Shown in pieces: positions 33,587 to 44,181 of a stretch of DNA of 64,000 nt. The notes beneath the pieces were generated by a model. The model searched no databases, was not told where the DNA came from, and saw only the letters and a list, made by a program, of their open reading frames with translations. A program made the translations under genes and the position numbers. The stretch is taken from assembly GCA_034509735.1 (NCBI GenBank), contig JACGWO010000002.1:27761636-27825635 (forward strand), written 5' to 3'. Each line of letters starts with the position of its first letter. The stretch's first letter is position 1. Source of the DNA: Sesamum alatum. Taxonomy: Eukaryota; Streptophyta; Magnoliopsida; Lamiales; Pedaliaceae.

Positions 33587-34196
33587 TTAGCTGGCGCTCT
33601 TTTTGGCAAAGGTGTTGGAGTTCTTCACCAATTCTGAAATAACAGGCTCAGGCTGGTGGTGGCTGTGGCCGTGAGGGAAGAAGGTCGCGATGGAAATAGG
33701 GTTTCGGTGGGGGAAGTTCGTAAGGATGGGATCCGGAAGATGTAGGATGTTGCCATACCTGAGATGTTGGTGGCGGCAGAGCAGCGGCGGCGCCGGTAGA
33801 TCCATCATTCGCCATTGTTTCTTGCTATTGCCGGGGCTTGTTCTTTCTTTTCTTGATGAAATTAATTCTCATGAAAGAACTCCGATCAGCCAAACTAAAG
33901 ATTTCAACAAGAAAAAAAAAAAAAAAACAAGCACAGCACAGGCGATCAATAGTAAGAAAGAAGGATGCGTAACCTTCTCCCCATCACCACCACCATCATC
34001 GCCATGAGAAAACATAACCTTGTCCTTCATCCATGATTATCCCGAACGAACCCTATCTTCAAGGCTGAGACTTTCCGTCTGGAGTTGCATTGATAATTCT
34101 TTTCACGAAAATTTGGATCGAAATTTGCTATGGGGGTAGAAGGAAGGGACAGCGACAGGCGACAAGGTTCTTGATATATATATATCTATATATAGG
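33587..34196 (-). CDS. Possible 5' part of a plant gene, unidentified
   Basis: On the minus strand, a TATA box CTATATATAG (about 34185-34194) is followed by a leader of about 150 bases. ATG near 34031 then opens MKDKVMFSHGDDGGGDGEK. A GT donor follows EK near 33974, and an AG acceptor just before 33831 would join QETMANDGSTGAAAALPPPT in frame, then a Pro-rich stretch HPYELPPPKPYFHRDLLPSR. Another frame reads EPVISELVKNSNTFAKKSAS to a stop at 33587, so a frameshift or second intron is needed. The segment is clearly less A/T-rich than its surroundings. I do not recognise the protein. It may be a host gene remnant or a captured fragment. Confidence 0.3.
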
Positions 34197-35273
34197 AAGA
34201 GGCAGCAAACATCACACCACTAACAAATAATTAGTTATTATACATGCACAATAATATTTTATATTTACCTACGGTACTGCTTATGTACTACAGTCGGTTA
34301 GAATAAAACGAGTACATTACTAATAATAAGTAAAATTTTATTTTAATCACTAATTATTTAATATGTATATATGTCCTATGTATTGTATTTTCTTTAAATA
34401 AAATAATTAATGATACATTTATACACATAATATGTGTTTATTAATTAAAACTAACGTAGACTCCGTGCTATGCACGGTTATATATATTTTCCTTTTTCAA
34501 TTTAATAATATTTTTATATATTTTTTGTTTTTTCAATTCAAGGCTATAAAGATTTTTTATGTAAAATAAAATTTTCATTTTTAATAGGTAAAATAGTAGT
34601 TTTGAATTTTTAATCTATTTTGATTATTATTGACAACGATATTTTCCTACATATACAATATATTTCTACTTACTTATAAAATTTGTATTATATGAAAGAT
34701 TACTTTCAAACAGTTATGATATTTTATTAAATATATATATACTTTTTACATATGTTCAACCCTATATTAAAAATATAAAAAATAAAGAATTAGTTAGATA
34801 TATTGTTTGTATTATATAGTTCATCTTCCATCAAAACTCATATTAAAATACATAAATAAAAAATGATCTTCCATATGAAAGAAATAAAATATAAAAAAAA
34901 AATAAACTTACTTCTAATGAGTTATAAGAAAGATAAATAAAATGGTAAAAGAAAGAAGAAAAGATGGAAGATAAAACGAAAAAATAATTTCAAATAATTT
35001 CAAACATATCATTTTAATAATGTTGAACGAAAAAGATAGGAGTAAATTAATTATCATGAATGACAAAATAAAATAAGAATAAATCAATATAAATGACTAA
35101 ATTCAATTAAATAAGAAATATAGCAACATTTTCACCGACCCTGATAATAAAAACACTTTCATCGGCTCAAAAAATCCTAGAAGATGAAAGATTAATTTTA
35201 AAACAAAAGAATGAGTTGAACAAAAGTAAATCAACAGTTAAAACAACAAATCTTTATCATATATTTTCTAGTG
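34197..35273. other. AT-rich stretch, no gene
   Basis: It contains one copy of a 191-bp direct repeat (34260-34450) and a small perfect hairpin CCGTGC-TAT-GCACGG near 34466-34480. Otherwise it is A/T-rich low-complexity sequence. Confidence 0.6.
34260..34450 (+). repeat. Direct repeat, copy 1 (partner 42558-42753)
   Basis: It starts 'tatatttacctacggtact' and includes 'ttatgtactacagtcggtta' and 'gaataaaacgagtacattac'. The copy 8.3 kb downstream is about 90% or more identical by eye, in the same orientation. No TG/CA ends or target duplication identify it as an LTR. Confidence 0.85.
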
Positions 35274-35664
35274 TTAATTGCAATTTTCGTCCTGTAATTA
35301 TAGGCATTTGGCGTTTTGGTCCTTTAAGTTTCTAGGGTAGCAAAATAGTCCTTTAACTTTTTCATTTTCGCGATTTTCATCTTCTGGTCGCCGGATTTTT
35401 TAAAACTCACCAGAATAATGTCACGTTATTCAAACGTGAGGCTTTTAAACTCGCCGGAAGAAAGGGCAATGCCTGAATGTGGTATCACTCAAGAAGACAA
35501 TCAACCTCATCGCGTGCCATTATTCCGGCAAGTTTTAAAAAATCCGGCGACCAGGGGACGAAAATCGTGAAAATTGAAAAGTTAAAGGACTATTTTGCTA
35601 CCCTAGAAACTTAAAGGACCAAAACGCCAAATATCTATAATTACAGGACAAAAATTGCAATTAA
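35274..35664. mobile_element. Foldback MITE with TTAA at both ends
   Basis: The element is 391 bp. The left arm reads TTGCAATTTTCGTCCTGTAA, 'ggcgttttggtcctttaagt' and 'tagcaaaatagtccttta'; the right arm has the complements in reverse order, arms about 150 bp. TTAA borders both ends and could be the target duplication, though it may also belong to the palindrome. The short loop is GC-richer (ccggaagaaagg). Confidence 0.75.
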
Positions 35665-35757
35665 CTTAAAAGTTAAAGGACTATTTTGCTACCCTAGAAA
35701 CTTAAAGGACCAAAACGCCAAATATCTATAATTACAAGACAAAAATTGCGATTACCC
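35577..35757 (+). repeat. 90-bp tandem duplication of the MITE right arm
   Basis: 'aaaagttaaaggactatttt' to 'gacaaaaattgc' occurs at 35577-35664 and again at 35667-35757 with only about two differences. The second copy lies outside the inverted repeat, so part of the arm was duplicated after insertion. Confidence 0.9.
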
Positions 35758-36114
35758 AATTTTCTAGAAGCCTGAATACATTAATAAAAAAGGTTAGCAA
35801 GAGGAAAAAAAAACTATAATAATAAAAAACAAAATATGCCAAAATTTAAAATACAAAATGAATTGAAATGTATAAGTAGACAATTATAACTACTAAGTTT
35901 TAACAAACAAATAACTAATAAGCCGTTTTAATATGCTATAGCCTTTGAGCAATCTGCAAACCATGCTACTCCCTCGTTAATTTATTGGATTTTTGAAAGC
36001 AATATAACACTGTAAAGTATAAACGGCGGGTAGTATTTCTCATAGTGACTTTTGAAGGATAAAATATGAAACTTTATCTCCATAAAAACTCGAGTGATTA
36101 ATTATTCTATGGAT

Positions 36115-36440
36115 AAAATATTTTTTTAATCCCGTTAAAAAGGACCATTATCGATTTTAGTCCCACAATTCTTGCAGGTGTCGCTTTTAGTCCCGTTAAA
36201 CCAAAAAATAAACCTTTTCAGTCCCAAAATGGCATGTGCAGTGCACATAACTTAACGCCCGTTAACGGACGTTAAGGGCAGCTAACGGCGTCAGTCTGTC
36301 ATGTGCATTGCACATGCCATTTTGGGGCTGAAAAGGCTTATTTTTGGATTTAACGGGACTAAAAGCGACACCTGCAAGAATTGTGGGACTAAAACTGATA
36401 ATGGCCCCTTTTAACCGGACGAGACTAAAAAAATATTTTT
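36115..36440. mobile_element. Palindromic MITE, copy 1
   Basis: Arms of about 150 bp read 'cccgttaaaaaggaccatta', 'agtcccacaattcttgcagg' and 'cccaaaatggcatgtgca' with complements on the right. The centre is 'cccgttaacggacgttaagg'. The whole sequence can fold into one long hairpin. A second copy lies 800 bp downstream. Confidence 0.85.
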
Positions 36441-36914
36441 CCCGATAAATAAAATACCTAACTAATCAAAAAATAATAAAATAAATTTATTTTATTGTAT
36501 ATAATTAAATAAATAATTAGTTTGTAAATGAAACAAGAATTACTAATGGTATTTTAGTCAATTCATATTTTGTCTACCTAATGTAATACTTTAAAGTATT
36601 GTATAGATAATATTATGGGGGTCTTTGACCCCAATGAATCAATTTTGACTAAAGTTTTGAATTCTTGGAATTTTGAATTTTTTAATTATTTCAAAAAATT
36701 TTGATTTGTTGTTTAATATGTATAGTAAATGTTGAAATTAAGGTAATCCTCATAATTTTTTTTAAAATGCACAAATCTGTTGATAAGAAAATATTCATTT
36801 TTAAAATATGATGTGATCAATCTTAACGGAATACCCCTCCTTCACTTTTCCTACCATTTATTATCCTTAAACCTCACTCTATTTATGAACATAATTTTTT
36901 TATTAGATAAATAA

Positions 36915-37242
36915 AGGGTAAAATATTTTTTTTAGTCCCGTTAAAAAGGGTCATTATCAGTTTCAGTCCCACAATTCTTGCAGGTGTCACTTTTAGTCCC
37001 GTTAAACCCAAAAATAAGCCTTTCAGTCCCAAAATGGCATATACAGTGCACGTAACTTAATGCCCGTTAACGGACGTTAAGGGCAGCTAACGGCGTCAGT
37101 CTGTCATGTGCACTGCACATGCTATTTTGGGACTGGAAAGGTTTATTTTTGAGTTTAACGGGACTAAAAGCGACACCTGCAAGAATTGTGGGACTAAAAC
37201 CGATAATGACCCTTTTTAACGGACTAAAAAAATATTTTGCCC
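36915..37242. mobile_element. Palindromic MITE, copy 2
   Basis: The same element and orientation as 36115-36440. Ends are GGGTAAAATATTTTTTTTAG on the left and the complement of GGGCAAAATATTTTTTTAG on the right, so the TIR here is near perfect. No clear target duplication. The short ORF 37067-37267 lies in its right arm and is not a gene. Confidence 0.85.
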
Positions 37243-37363
37243 TTATTCTATAGTTCATGTTTTGCAAGCAAGAAGTGAATTAAAAAGTTCAAATGTAATA
37301 ACTTACTAATATGTAGAGTGTATTCTTTTTTTGTTATTCTTTTTTAAGTGAATCACAACATCA

Positions 37364-39833
37364 GATTTTCCCTCATTTATCAAAAGAATGAGCTAAATTG
37401 AAGTTAAAAACTAAGAAATTACTACAATCCCCTTGCAATGTGTTGTTATACTTCGAAAACTTATAATATTATTCTTAAATTCAGAAAGTTCATTTATCAA
37501 ATTTTCATTTTCAGCTATTAATTCTTGCCTTATTTTAGGACAATAAAAAAATATTGGTATTTGTATTTATAAATTCTTTTATTTATTATTATTTAATTAA
37601 ATAATAAGTTTTATTTTCAAAATATTTATATATATGTTGCAAAACTTTTACAAACTTAGTAAACTTCGAGGATTTTATTATTTAATTTTTTTGTTTCGTT
37701 CAACCAATTACAAAAGTAAAAAGTATTTATAATGATATCATTTGTTTTTCAAAAAATTCAAAGAGATATTTTTAAGATTTTCCCTCATTTATCAAAAGAA
37801 TGAGCCAAAATTCAAGTTAAAAACTAAGAAATTACTATAATCCCCTTGCAATGTGTTGTTATACTTCGTAAACTTATCAAATTATTCTTAAATTCAGAAG
37901 TTCATTTATCAAATTTTCATTTTCAACTATTAATTCTTGCCTTATTTTAGGACAATAAAAAAACATTGGTATTTGTATTTATAAATTCTTTTATTTATTA
38001 TTATTTAATTAAATAATAAGTTTTCTTTTCACAATATTTATATATATGTTGCAAAAGTTTTACAAATTTTGTAAACTTCGAGGTTTTTATTATTTAATGT
38101 TTTTGTTTTGTTCGACCAATTATAAAAGTAAAAAATATTTATAATGATATAATTTATTTTTCAAAAATTCAAAGAGATATTTTTAAGATTTTCCCTCATT
38201 TATCAAAAGAATGAGCTAAATTCAAGTTAAAAACTAAGAAATTACTACAAACCCCTTGCAATGTGTTGTGATACTTCGAAAACTTATCAAATTATTCTTA
38301 AATTCAGAAAGTTCATTTATCAAATTTTCATTTTCAGCTATTAATTCTTGCCTTATTTTAGGACAATAAAAATATATTGGTCTTTGTATTTATAAATTCT
38401 TTTATTTATTATTATTTAATTAAATAATAAGTTTTCTTTTCACAATATTTATATGTATGTTGCAAAACTTTTACAAACTTAGTAAACTTCGAGGTTTTTA
38501 TTATTTAATTTTATTGTTTCGTTCAACCAATTACAAAAGTAAAAAGTGTTTATAATGATATAATTTGTTTTTTCAAAAATTCAAAGAGATATTTTTAAGA
38601 TTTTTCCTCATTTATCAAAAGAATGAGCTAAATTCAAGTTAAAAACTAAGAAATTACTACAGTCCCTTTGCAATGTGTTGTTATACTTCGAAAACTTATC
38701 AAATTATTCTTAAATTCAGAAAGTTCATTTATCAAATTTTCATTTTCAACTATTAATTCTTGTCTTATTTTAGGACAATAAAAAAATATTGGTATTTGTA
38801 TTTATAAATTCTTTTATTTATTATTATTATTTAATTAAATAATAAGTTTTCTTTTCACAATATTTATATATATGTTGCAAAAGTTTTACAAACTTCGTAA
38901 ACTTCAAGGTTTTTATTATTTAATATTTTTGTTTCGTTCGACCAATTATAAAAGTAAAAATGTTTATAATGATATAATTTATTTTCCAAAAATTCAAAGA
39001 GATATTTTTAAGATTTTCCCTCATTTATCAAAAGAATGAGCTAAATTCAAGTTAAAAATTAAGAAATTACTACAATCCCCTTGCAATGTGTTGTTATACC
39101 TCAAAAACTTATTAAATTATTCTTAGATTCAGAAAGTTCATTTATCAAATTTTCATTTTCAACTATTAATTCTTGCCTTATTTTAGGACAATAAAAAAAC
39201 ATTGGTATTTGTATTTATAAATTATTTTATTTATTATTATTTAATTAAATAATAAGTTTTCTTTTCAAAATATTTATATATATGTTGCAAAACTTTTACA
39301 AACTTCGTAAACTTCGAGGTTTTTATTATTTAATTTTTTTGTTTCGTTCGATTAATTACAAAAGTTAAATGCGTTTATAATGATATAATTTGTTTTTCAA
39401 AAATTCAAAGAGATATTTTTAAGATTTTCCCTCATTTATCAAAAGAATGAGTTAAATTCAAGTTAAAAACTAAGAAATTACTACAATCCCCTTGCAATGT
39501 GTTGTTATACTTTGAAAACTTATTAAATCATTCTTAGATTCAGAAAGTTCATTTATCAAATTTTCATTTTCAACTATTAATTCTTGCCTTATTTTAGGAC
39601 AATAAAAAAACATTGGTATTTGTATTTATAAATTCTTTTATTTTTTATTATTTAATTAAATAATAAGTTTTCTTTTCACAATATTTATGTATATTTTGCA
39701 AAACTTTTACAAACTTAGTAAACTTTGTGGTTTTTATTATTTAATTTTTTTGTTTCGTTCGACCCAATTATAAAAGTAAAAACTGTTGATAATGATATAA
39801 TTTGTTTTTTAAAAATTCAAAGAGATATTTTTC
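37364..39833 (+). repeat. Six-copy tandem array, unit about 412 bp
   Basis: 'gattttccctcatttatcaa' begins units at 37364, 37776, 38187, 38599, 39012 and 39423 (spacing 412, 411, 412, 413, 411), ending at 'agagatatttttc' near 39833. Copies are about 90-95% alike by eye. Each unit carries the perfect 18-bp palindrome ATTATTTAATTAAATAAT, 'ccttgcaatgtgttg' and a 'atatgttgcaaaa' segment. The unit is strongly A/T-rich and non-coding. It has the form of a short satellite array or an array inside a transposon. Confidence 0.95.
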
Positions 39834-40389
39834 TCCAAAACAATTCCAAGTCAATTGATTTTTATGATCTCTCGTTTATAAAATTAAAATACTGAAAAAT
39901 AATAGTTATTTTGAATATTCCAAAATTTACAAATAAATATCTCAAAAATTTAATATATTAGTAGTGAGAATTTTAATTATTCAGTACAATGAACTAAAAA
40001 GATTTAATATCTCAAAGTTCAAAAAGAAATTTTATAATAGTTTTACTACGAATAACTAAAAATAGTTGAAAATTTAATATTAAAATTTTATTGAATTAAC
40101 CTCTATATCTATTATTAATTTAACACATCTCTATAATTTTTTTTGATTAAATTAAAATATACAAAAGAAGAAATTAAAATTCAAACAACCGTGTGGACCT
40201 TTTCTGAAAAAAGCTCGAATTACACACACATGAAAATACATATATTTACATGAAAGTATAAATATTTACAAATCATATGATCATTGATTTAGTAGTATTA
40301 TATTTACATAGTTCGAGAAACTAATATGATCATCCTTTCCACGTTGTAAAACATTGTAATTAGTAAACAAATAAAAATGAAATCCAAAA
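39834..40389. other. AT-rich stretch, nothing recognised
   Basis: Low-complexity A/T sequence between two tandem-repeat regions; no frame, TIR or conserved motif was seen. Confidence 0.6.
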
Positions 40390-41775
40390 AAGAACAACAA
40401 AACTAAACTTAAAAATAAAAATTTATCGGATGATACTATAATATATATAATAGTGTATAAAAATATACAAAAAGATAAATTTTAAATAGAAATAAAAACT
40501 AAATATCATCACATGAATTAAGTAGAATCATACCAAAAAATAAATATGCACCTATTAATACTAAAGAAATATGTTCCTTGTAAAAAAAATTAAATTTGGA
40601 AAAGAACAACAAAATTAAACTGTAGATTAAAAATTGAAAAGATGATAATATATGTATATATAATTGGTGCATAAAAATAAACAATGGGTAAATACTTAAA
40701 CATAAATAAAATCTAAATGGCAGATTAAGTCGAATCATACAAATACATGTTAAACGAAATATGTAGCAATTATTGCTAAATAAATCTCTTCGCTCTTGTA
40801 GAAAACCAAAAACTAAAAAAGAATGAAATATGAAAAAGAACAACAAAAGTAAACTATAAAACAAATTAATGGAGGAAACTGTAATATATGGACAAAAAAA
40901 CTGGTGTATAAAAGATATAAAAGAATAAATACTTCGACAGATACAAAAACTAAATGTCAAATCAAATAGAATATTTCAAATAAATGTTAAAAAAAAAATT
41001 ATCATTAACACCAAATAAATCTATTCCTTCTCATGGAAAAACAAAATCAAGCAATCACCATAAAAATATGAAAATATAACACCATAAGAGGAATAAATTT
41101 TAGACTTATTATTTAATAAAGAAAACACAAGAAAATGGTAGAAATTATTATTTCAATATATACCTATAAACACTAAATAAATTTGCCTCTTATTGTTAAG
41201 AAAATAAAATTTGAAAAAGAGCAACATAATTCAACTGTAGAATAAAATTTTAAAAGATGATATATATACATATAAAATTGGTGCATAAAGTAAACAAATG
41301 ATAGATATTTCAACAGAAATAAAAACTAAATGACAGATTAAGTAGAATCATAAAAATCAATATTAAACGAAATATATTACCCGTTAAGGCTAAATAATAT
41401 GTTCATTCTTGTAGAAAAACAAAAAAATTAAAAAATGAAATATGAAAGATAACAACGAAATTAAATTATAAAACAAAATTATTGGATGAAATCATAATAT
41501 ATAAAAACAAAAAAACTTGTGTATAAAAGATGAAAGAGTAAATATTTAATAGAAATAAAAACCAAATGATAAATTAAGTAAAATAATACAAATAAATATT
41601 TAAAAGCATTATGTACTATTAACACCAAATAAATCTATTCCTTCTTGTAGAAAAACACATCAAGCAATCACCATATATAGAAATATGAAAAGTAACACCA
41701 TAAGAGGAATAAATATTAAAGTTATTATTTCATAAAGAAAACACAAAAAATGGTATAGATTATTATTTCAATGTT
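40390..41775 (+). repeat. Degenerate higher-order tandem repeat, period about 612 bp
   Basis: Phrases recur at about 612 bp: 'gaaaagaacaacaaaattaa' near 40600 and its relative near 41212; 'gaacaacaaaagtaaactat' near 40840 and 41450; 'caagcaatcaccata' near 41049 and 41661. Within each unit, subunits of about 230-240 bp resemble each other ('aataaatctnttcctt.ttgtagaaaaac'). The minus-strand frame of 153 codons at 40499-40960 is a product of this A/T-rich repetition. Confidence 0.7.
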
Positions 41776-42164
41776 TCAAGTATCATGAAAACTAAAATAT
41801 AAAAAATAAAACGACATCGTGAAAAAGAGTAAACATCAATTTAGCCAGATGAGATGAGTGTAAACGATAAATAAATATTAAAATTTAATAAACATAAATA
41901 TATGAATAATTGATGAAGATTAACATAATTGAAAGATCATGGAGGATAACAAATAAATTAATACAATAGAAAAGTGTAAGATGTCACTGTAGCCATAGAA
42001 AAAGCAATGAGAAGAATTAAGTATATGGAGTGTTACATTTTGAAATCATTTAATGGAAAATAAAAAATTGGTAGAATTGAGTCTATCTAATCGAATGAGA
42101 CATGGAGAGTATTTAAATACAAATGTGACAGAGACCATGATCATTAGGTAATGGTGTAAAATAA

Positions 42165-42500
42165 ATATAAATCAAAATAGTATCATAATTTTGGAGATAT
42201 GATTTGGATAAATATAAAATAATATCTAATATATTCAAAGATAATGTTTCCAACCAATTAGATTTTTTTTTGATAATTAGAAATTCAATTATAATCTTGG
42301 ATATATGATCTTGGATAAATATAAAATAAATATTTAATATATTATAATAGATGATGTTTCTAACTAATAAGATTTTTTCTTGACAATTAATTTTTTTATA
42401 ATATTGAAGATAAAATTCTAGATACATACAAATTATATAATTAATATATTTAAAATAAATAATATTTCTAACCCATAAGATTTTTTTTTGGGAATTAAAA
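42165..42500 (+). repeat. Three degenerate copies of a repeat of about 115 bp
   Basis: 'ataaatataaaataatatct' followed by 'gatgtttc.aacc.a.tagattttttt' recurs around 42205, 42315 and 42430 with many changes. A/T-rich and non-coding; the adjacent minus-strand frame at 42113-42427 mirrors it. Confidence 0.6.
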
Positions 42501-42557
42501 AATTTAAAAACATCAAAAAAAATTTGATCAAAATTGAACTAATTTGCTCAAATTTCT

Positions 42558-42753
42558 TATATTTACGTACGGTACTACTTATGTACTACAGTCGGTTAGA
42601 ATAAAACGAGTACATTACTAATAATAAGTAAATTTTATTTTAATCACTAATTATTTAATATATATATATATGTCCTATGTATTGTATATTATTTAAATAA
42701 AATAATTAATGATACATTAATACATGTACATAACATGCGTTTATTAATTAAAA
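42558..42753 (+). repeat. Direct repeat, copy 2 (partner 34260-34450)
   Basis: 'tatatttacgtacggtacta' onward repeats the segment at 34260, ending 'tttattaattaaaa'. With its partner it brackets 8.3 kb holding the MITEs and both tandem-repeat regions. Confidence 0.85.
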
Positions 42754-42835
42754 TAAAAGATATAGCCAATTTCAAAATAGAAAACTCAATGGAGACTAAT
42801 GCTGCTTCAATTACAAAACTATCGCTATTAGTTAG

Positions 42836-43370
42836 GATAATGACACCGTCCTTTCTTGAGACTTGATGTAATTACACGTAAATTTATTGTGATTTGAAAA
42901 TTACATCTAGTATCTCTAAGGTTTGCTTCTGTCTAACAAATAAGTCCCTCCGTTAGTCAAAAATCACTGAATTTGCGATATTTACAAAAAAATTAAAATA
43001 AAATTTATATTTACACCCAATTGACCTATTACTAATTTATTACAGGTCACACAAATTTTTTTATGATCAAACTATCCTTACACATCTTAACACATCAATG
43101 CATGTGAAAAGGTATATTTTCACACTTATAATGATAGTTTAGTCAGAAAAGATTTATTTAACTTACAATAAGTCAGTAATAAGTTAATCAATGGTAAATG
43201 TCGATTTTCATTCAGATTTTTTGTTAGTATCAATAAATTTGATGAATTTTGACAAACAGAGGGACTCATTTTTTAAAACGGAAGTAAACCTGTACTAAAT
43301 GTATTTTTCTAAATCATAAAATGTTTACATGTATTTATATTAAATCTTAAGGAAGGACAGTGTAGTTATT
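42836..43370. mobile_element. Decayed foldback element, about 530 bp
   Basis: The left arm has 'aatgacaccgtcctttc', 'gatttgaaaattacatctag' and 'aaataagtccctccgtt'. The right arm has the complements 'gagggactcattttttaaaa', 'atgtatttttctaaatc' and 'aaggaaggacagtgtagtta'. Arms of about 125 bp, roughly 75% paired. Non-coding interior. Confidence 0.65.
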
Positions 43371-43554
43371 TCTTATTATTATAAGGGTCATTTAAACAAT
43401 AGCACTCCCATAAGGGGTAAATGGAATTAAACTCTATTAAAAGTTATACGACTTATAATAGAAAACAATAATTTAATTAAATATCTATTAAAAGCAGCTT
43501 AACATAATTGGCGGCGTATCGAGCTTACATGAAGATCAAGATGAAATAGAAATC

Positions 43555-43701
43555 ATGAAGTACGAACAACAGCTCCCCAGCGAGGCCGAAATGGAGCGCA
43601 TGCAGCGCGATCTTTATTGGAGCTATATTCTGCTGGATTTATGGACTATGTTCTGCTTGGATTTATGGGTTTCTTTCATCAACAATGTGTTATTAATATA
43701 A
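43555..43701 (+). CDS. Small ORF or 3' exon, unidentified
   Basis: A 48-codon frame begins MKYEQQLPSEAEMERMQRDL and continues YWSYILLDLWTMFCLDLWVS to VLLI and TAA. The frame is open upstream to about 43510 (GGVSSLHEDQDEIEI), so it could be a last exon. It is much less A/T-rich than its surroundings, with an acidic N-terminal and a hydrophobic C-terminal half. 'ggatttatggactatgttctgcttggatttatgg' contains a short internal repeat. I do not recognise it. Confidence 0.25.
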   Translation: MKYEQQLPSEAEMERMQRDLYWSYILLDLWTMFCLDLWVSFINNVLLI

Positions 43702-43737
43702 GTAACTATTTAAACTATCGTTTTTTTTTTATTTTTT

Positions 43738-44140
43738 TGATATGGACTGTTTAACCCATCTTGCTCTTGAAAAGAGTTGAGTTCAATGGATGGTAACAAG
43801 ATAAAACCATATACTAAATTACCAAAATATTTCTGATCGTGTGTGTAATTACCAGATTGTCATCGATTAGTTATTGTACTTGTAAGTTAGTGGGGCTATA
43901 TAAATTACCAAGTTGTCCCTAGTCATTAAATTGTATCCATCAGATGATAGGCGGTTGGGGGGTAAATCTGTCTTTGCGCCCCCCACTTTCATCATCGATT
44001 TACTATAAATAGGAAGTTTAGTCCATTGTAAAGGTCACTTGCTACTTTTGAAAGAGAAATAAAGAGAAGAAATTGAAGGTTCTTGACTTGACGTGTGTCA
44101 GTGTGCTTTGATCTTTTTCTTTCCGAATTTCACCCCATCA
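43738..44140 (+). mobile_element. Probable Ty3/gypsy 5' LTR (left end uncertain)
   Basis: The sequence ends CACCCCATCA at 44140, three bases before a gypsy-like primer region. TATAAATA lies at 44004-44011, at a normal distance from the end. The start is placed tentatively at TGATATGG. No second LTR was found in the window to verify it. Confidence 0.5.
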
Positions 44141-44142
44141 GC

Positions 44143-44162
44143 TTTGGAGCCATTTGTGGGAA
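44143..44162 (+). other. Gypsy-type primer binding region
   Basis: TTTGGAGCCATTTGTGGGAA resembles the TTTGGCGCCGTTTGTGGGAA type seen after the 5' LTR of many plant Ty3/gypsy elements. Position right after a ...CA end and 20 bases before gag supports it. The priming tRNA was not determined. Confidence 0.55.
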
Positions 44163-44181
44163 GCTGATCTAAGCATTGAGG

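Noticed and set aside
34466..34480. Hairpin CCGTGC-TAT-GCACGG as a Helitron 3' end
   Set aside because: No CTRR tail follows within the usual distance on either strand and no 5' partner was found.
40499..40960. 153-codon minus-strand ORF rich in Phe, Ile, Leu and Ser
   Set aside because: It lies within an A/T-rich tandem repeat, its own sequence repeats with the DNA period, and the second repeat copy does not keep the frame.
42113..42427. 104-codon minus-strand ORF
   Set aside because: It mirrors the degenerate repeat of about 115 bp and is low-complexity Ile/Tyr/Asn sequence.
34260..42753. The 195-bp direct repeats as LTRs of one retrotransposon
   Set aside because: No TG/CA ends, no primer site or polypurine tract next to them, and no gag-pol remnant between them.
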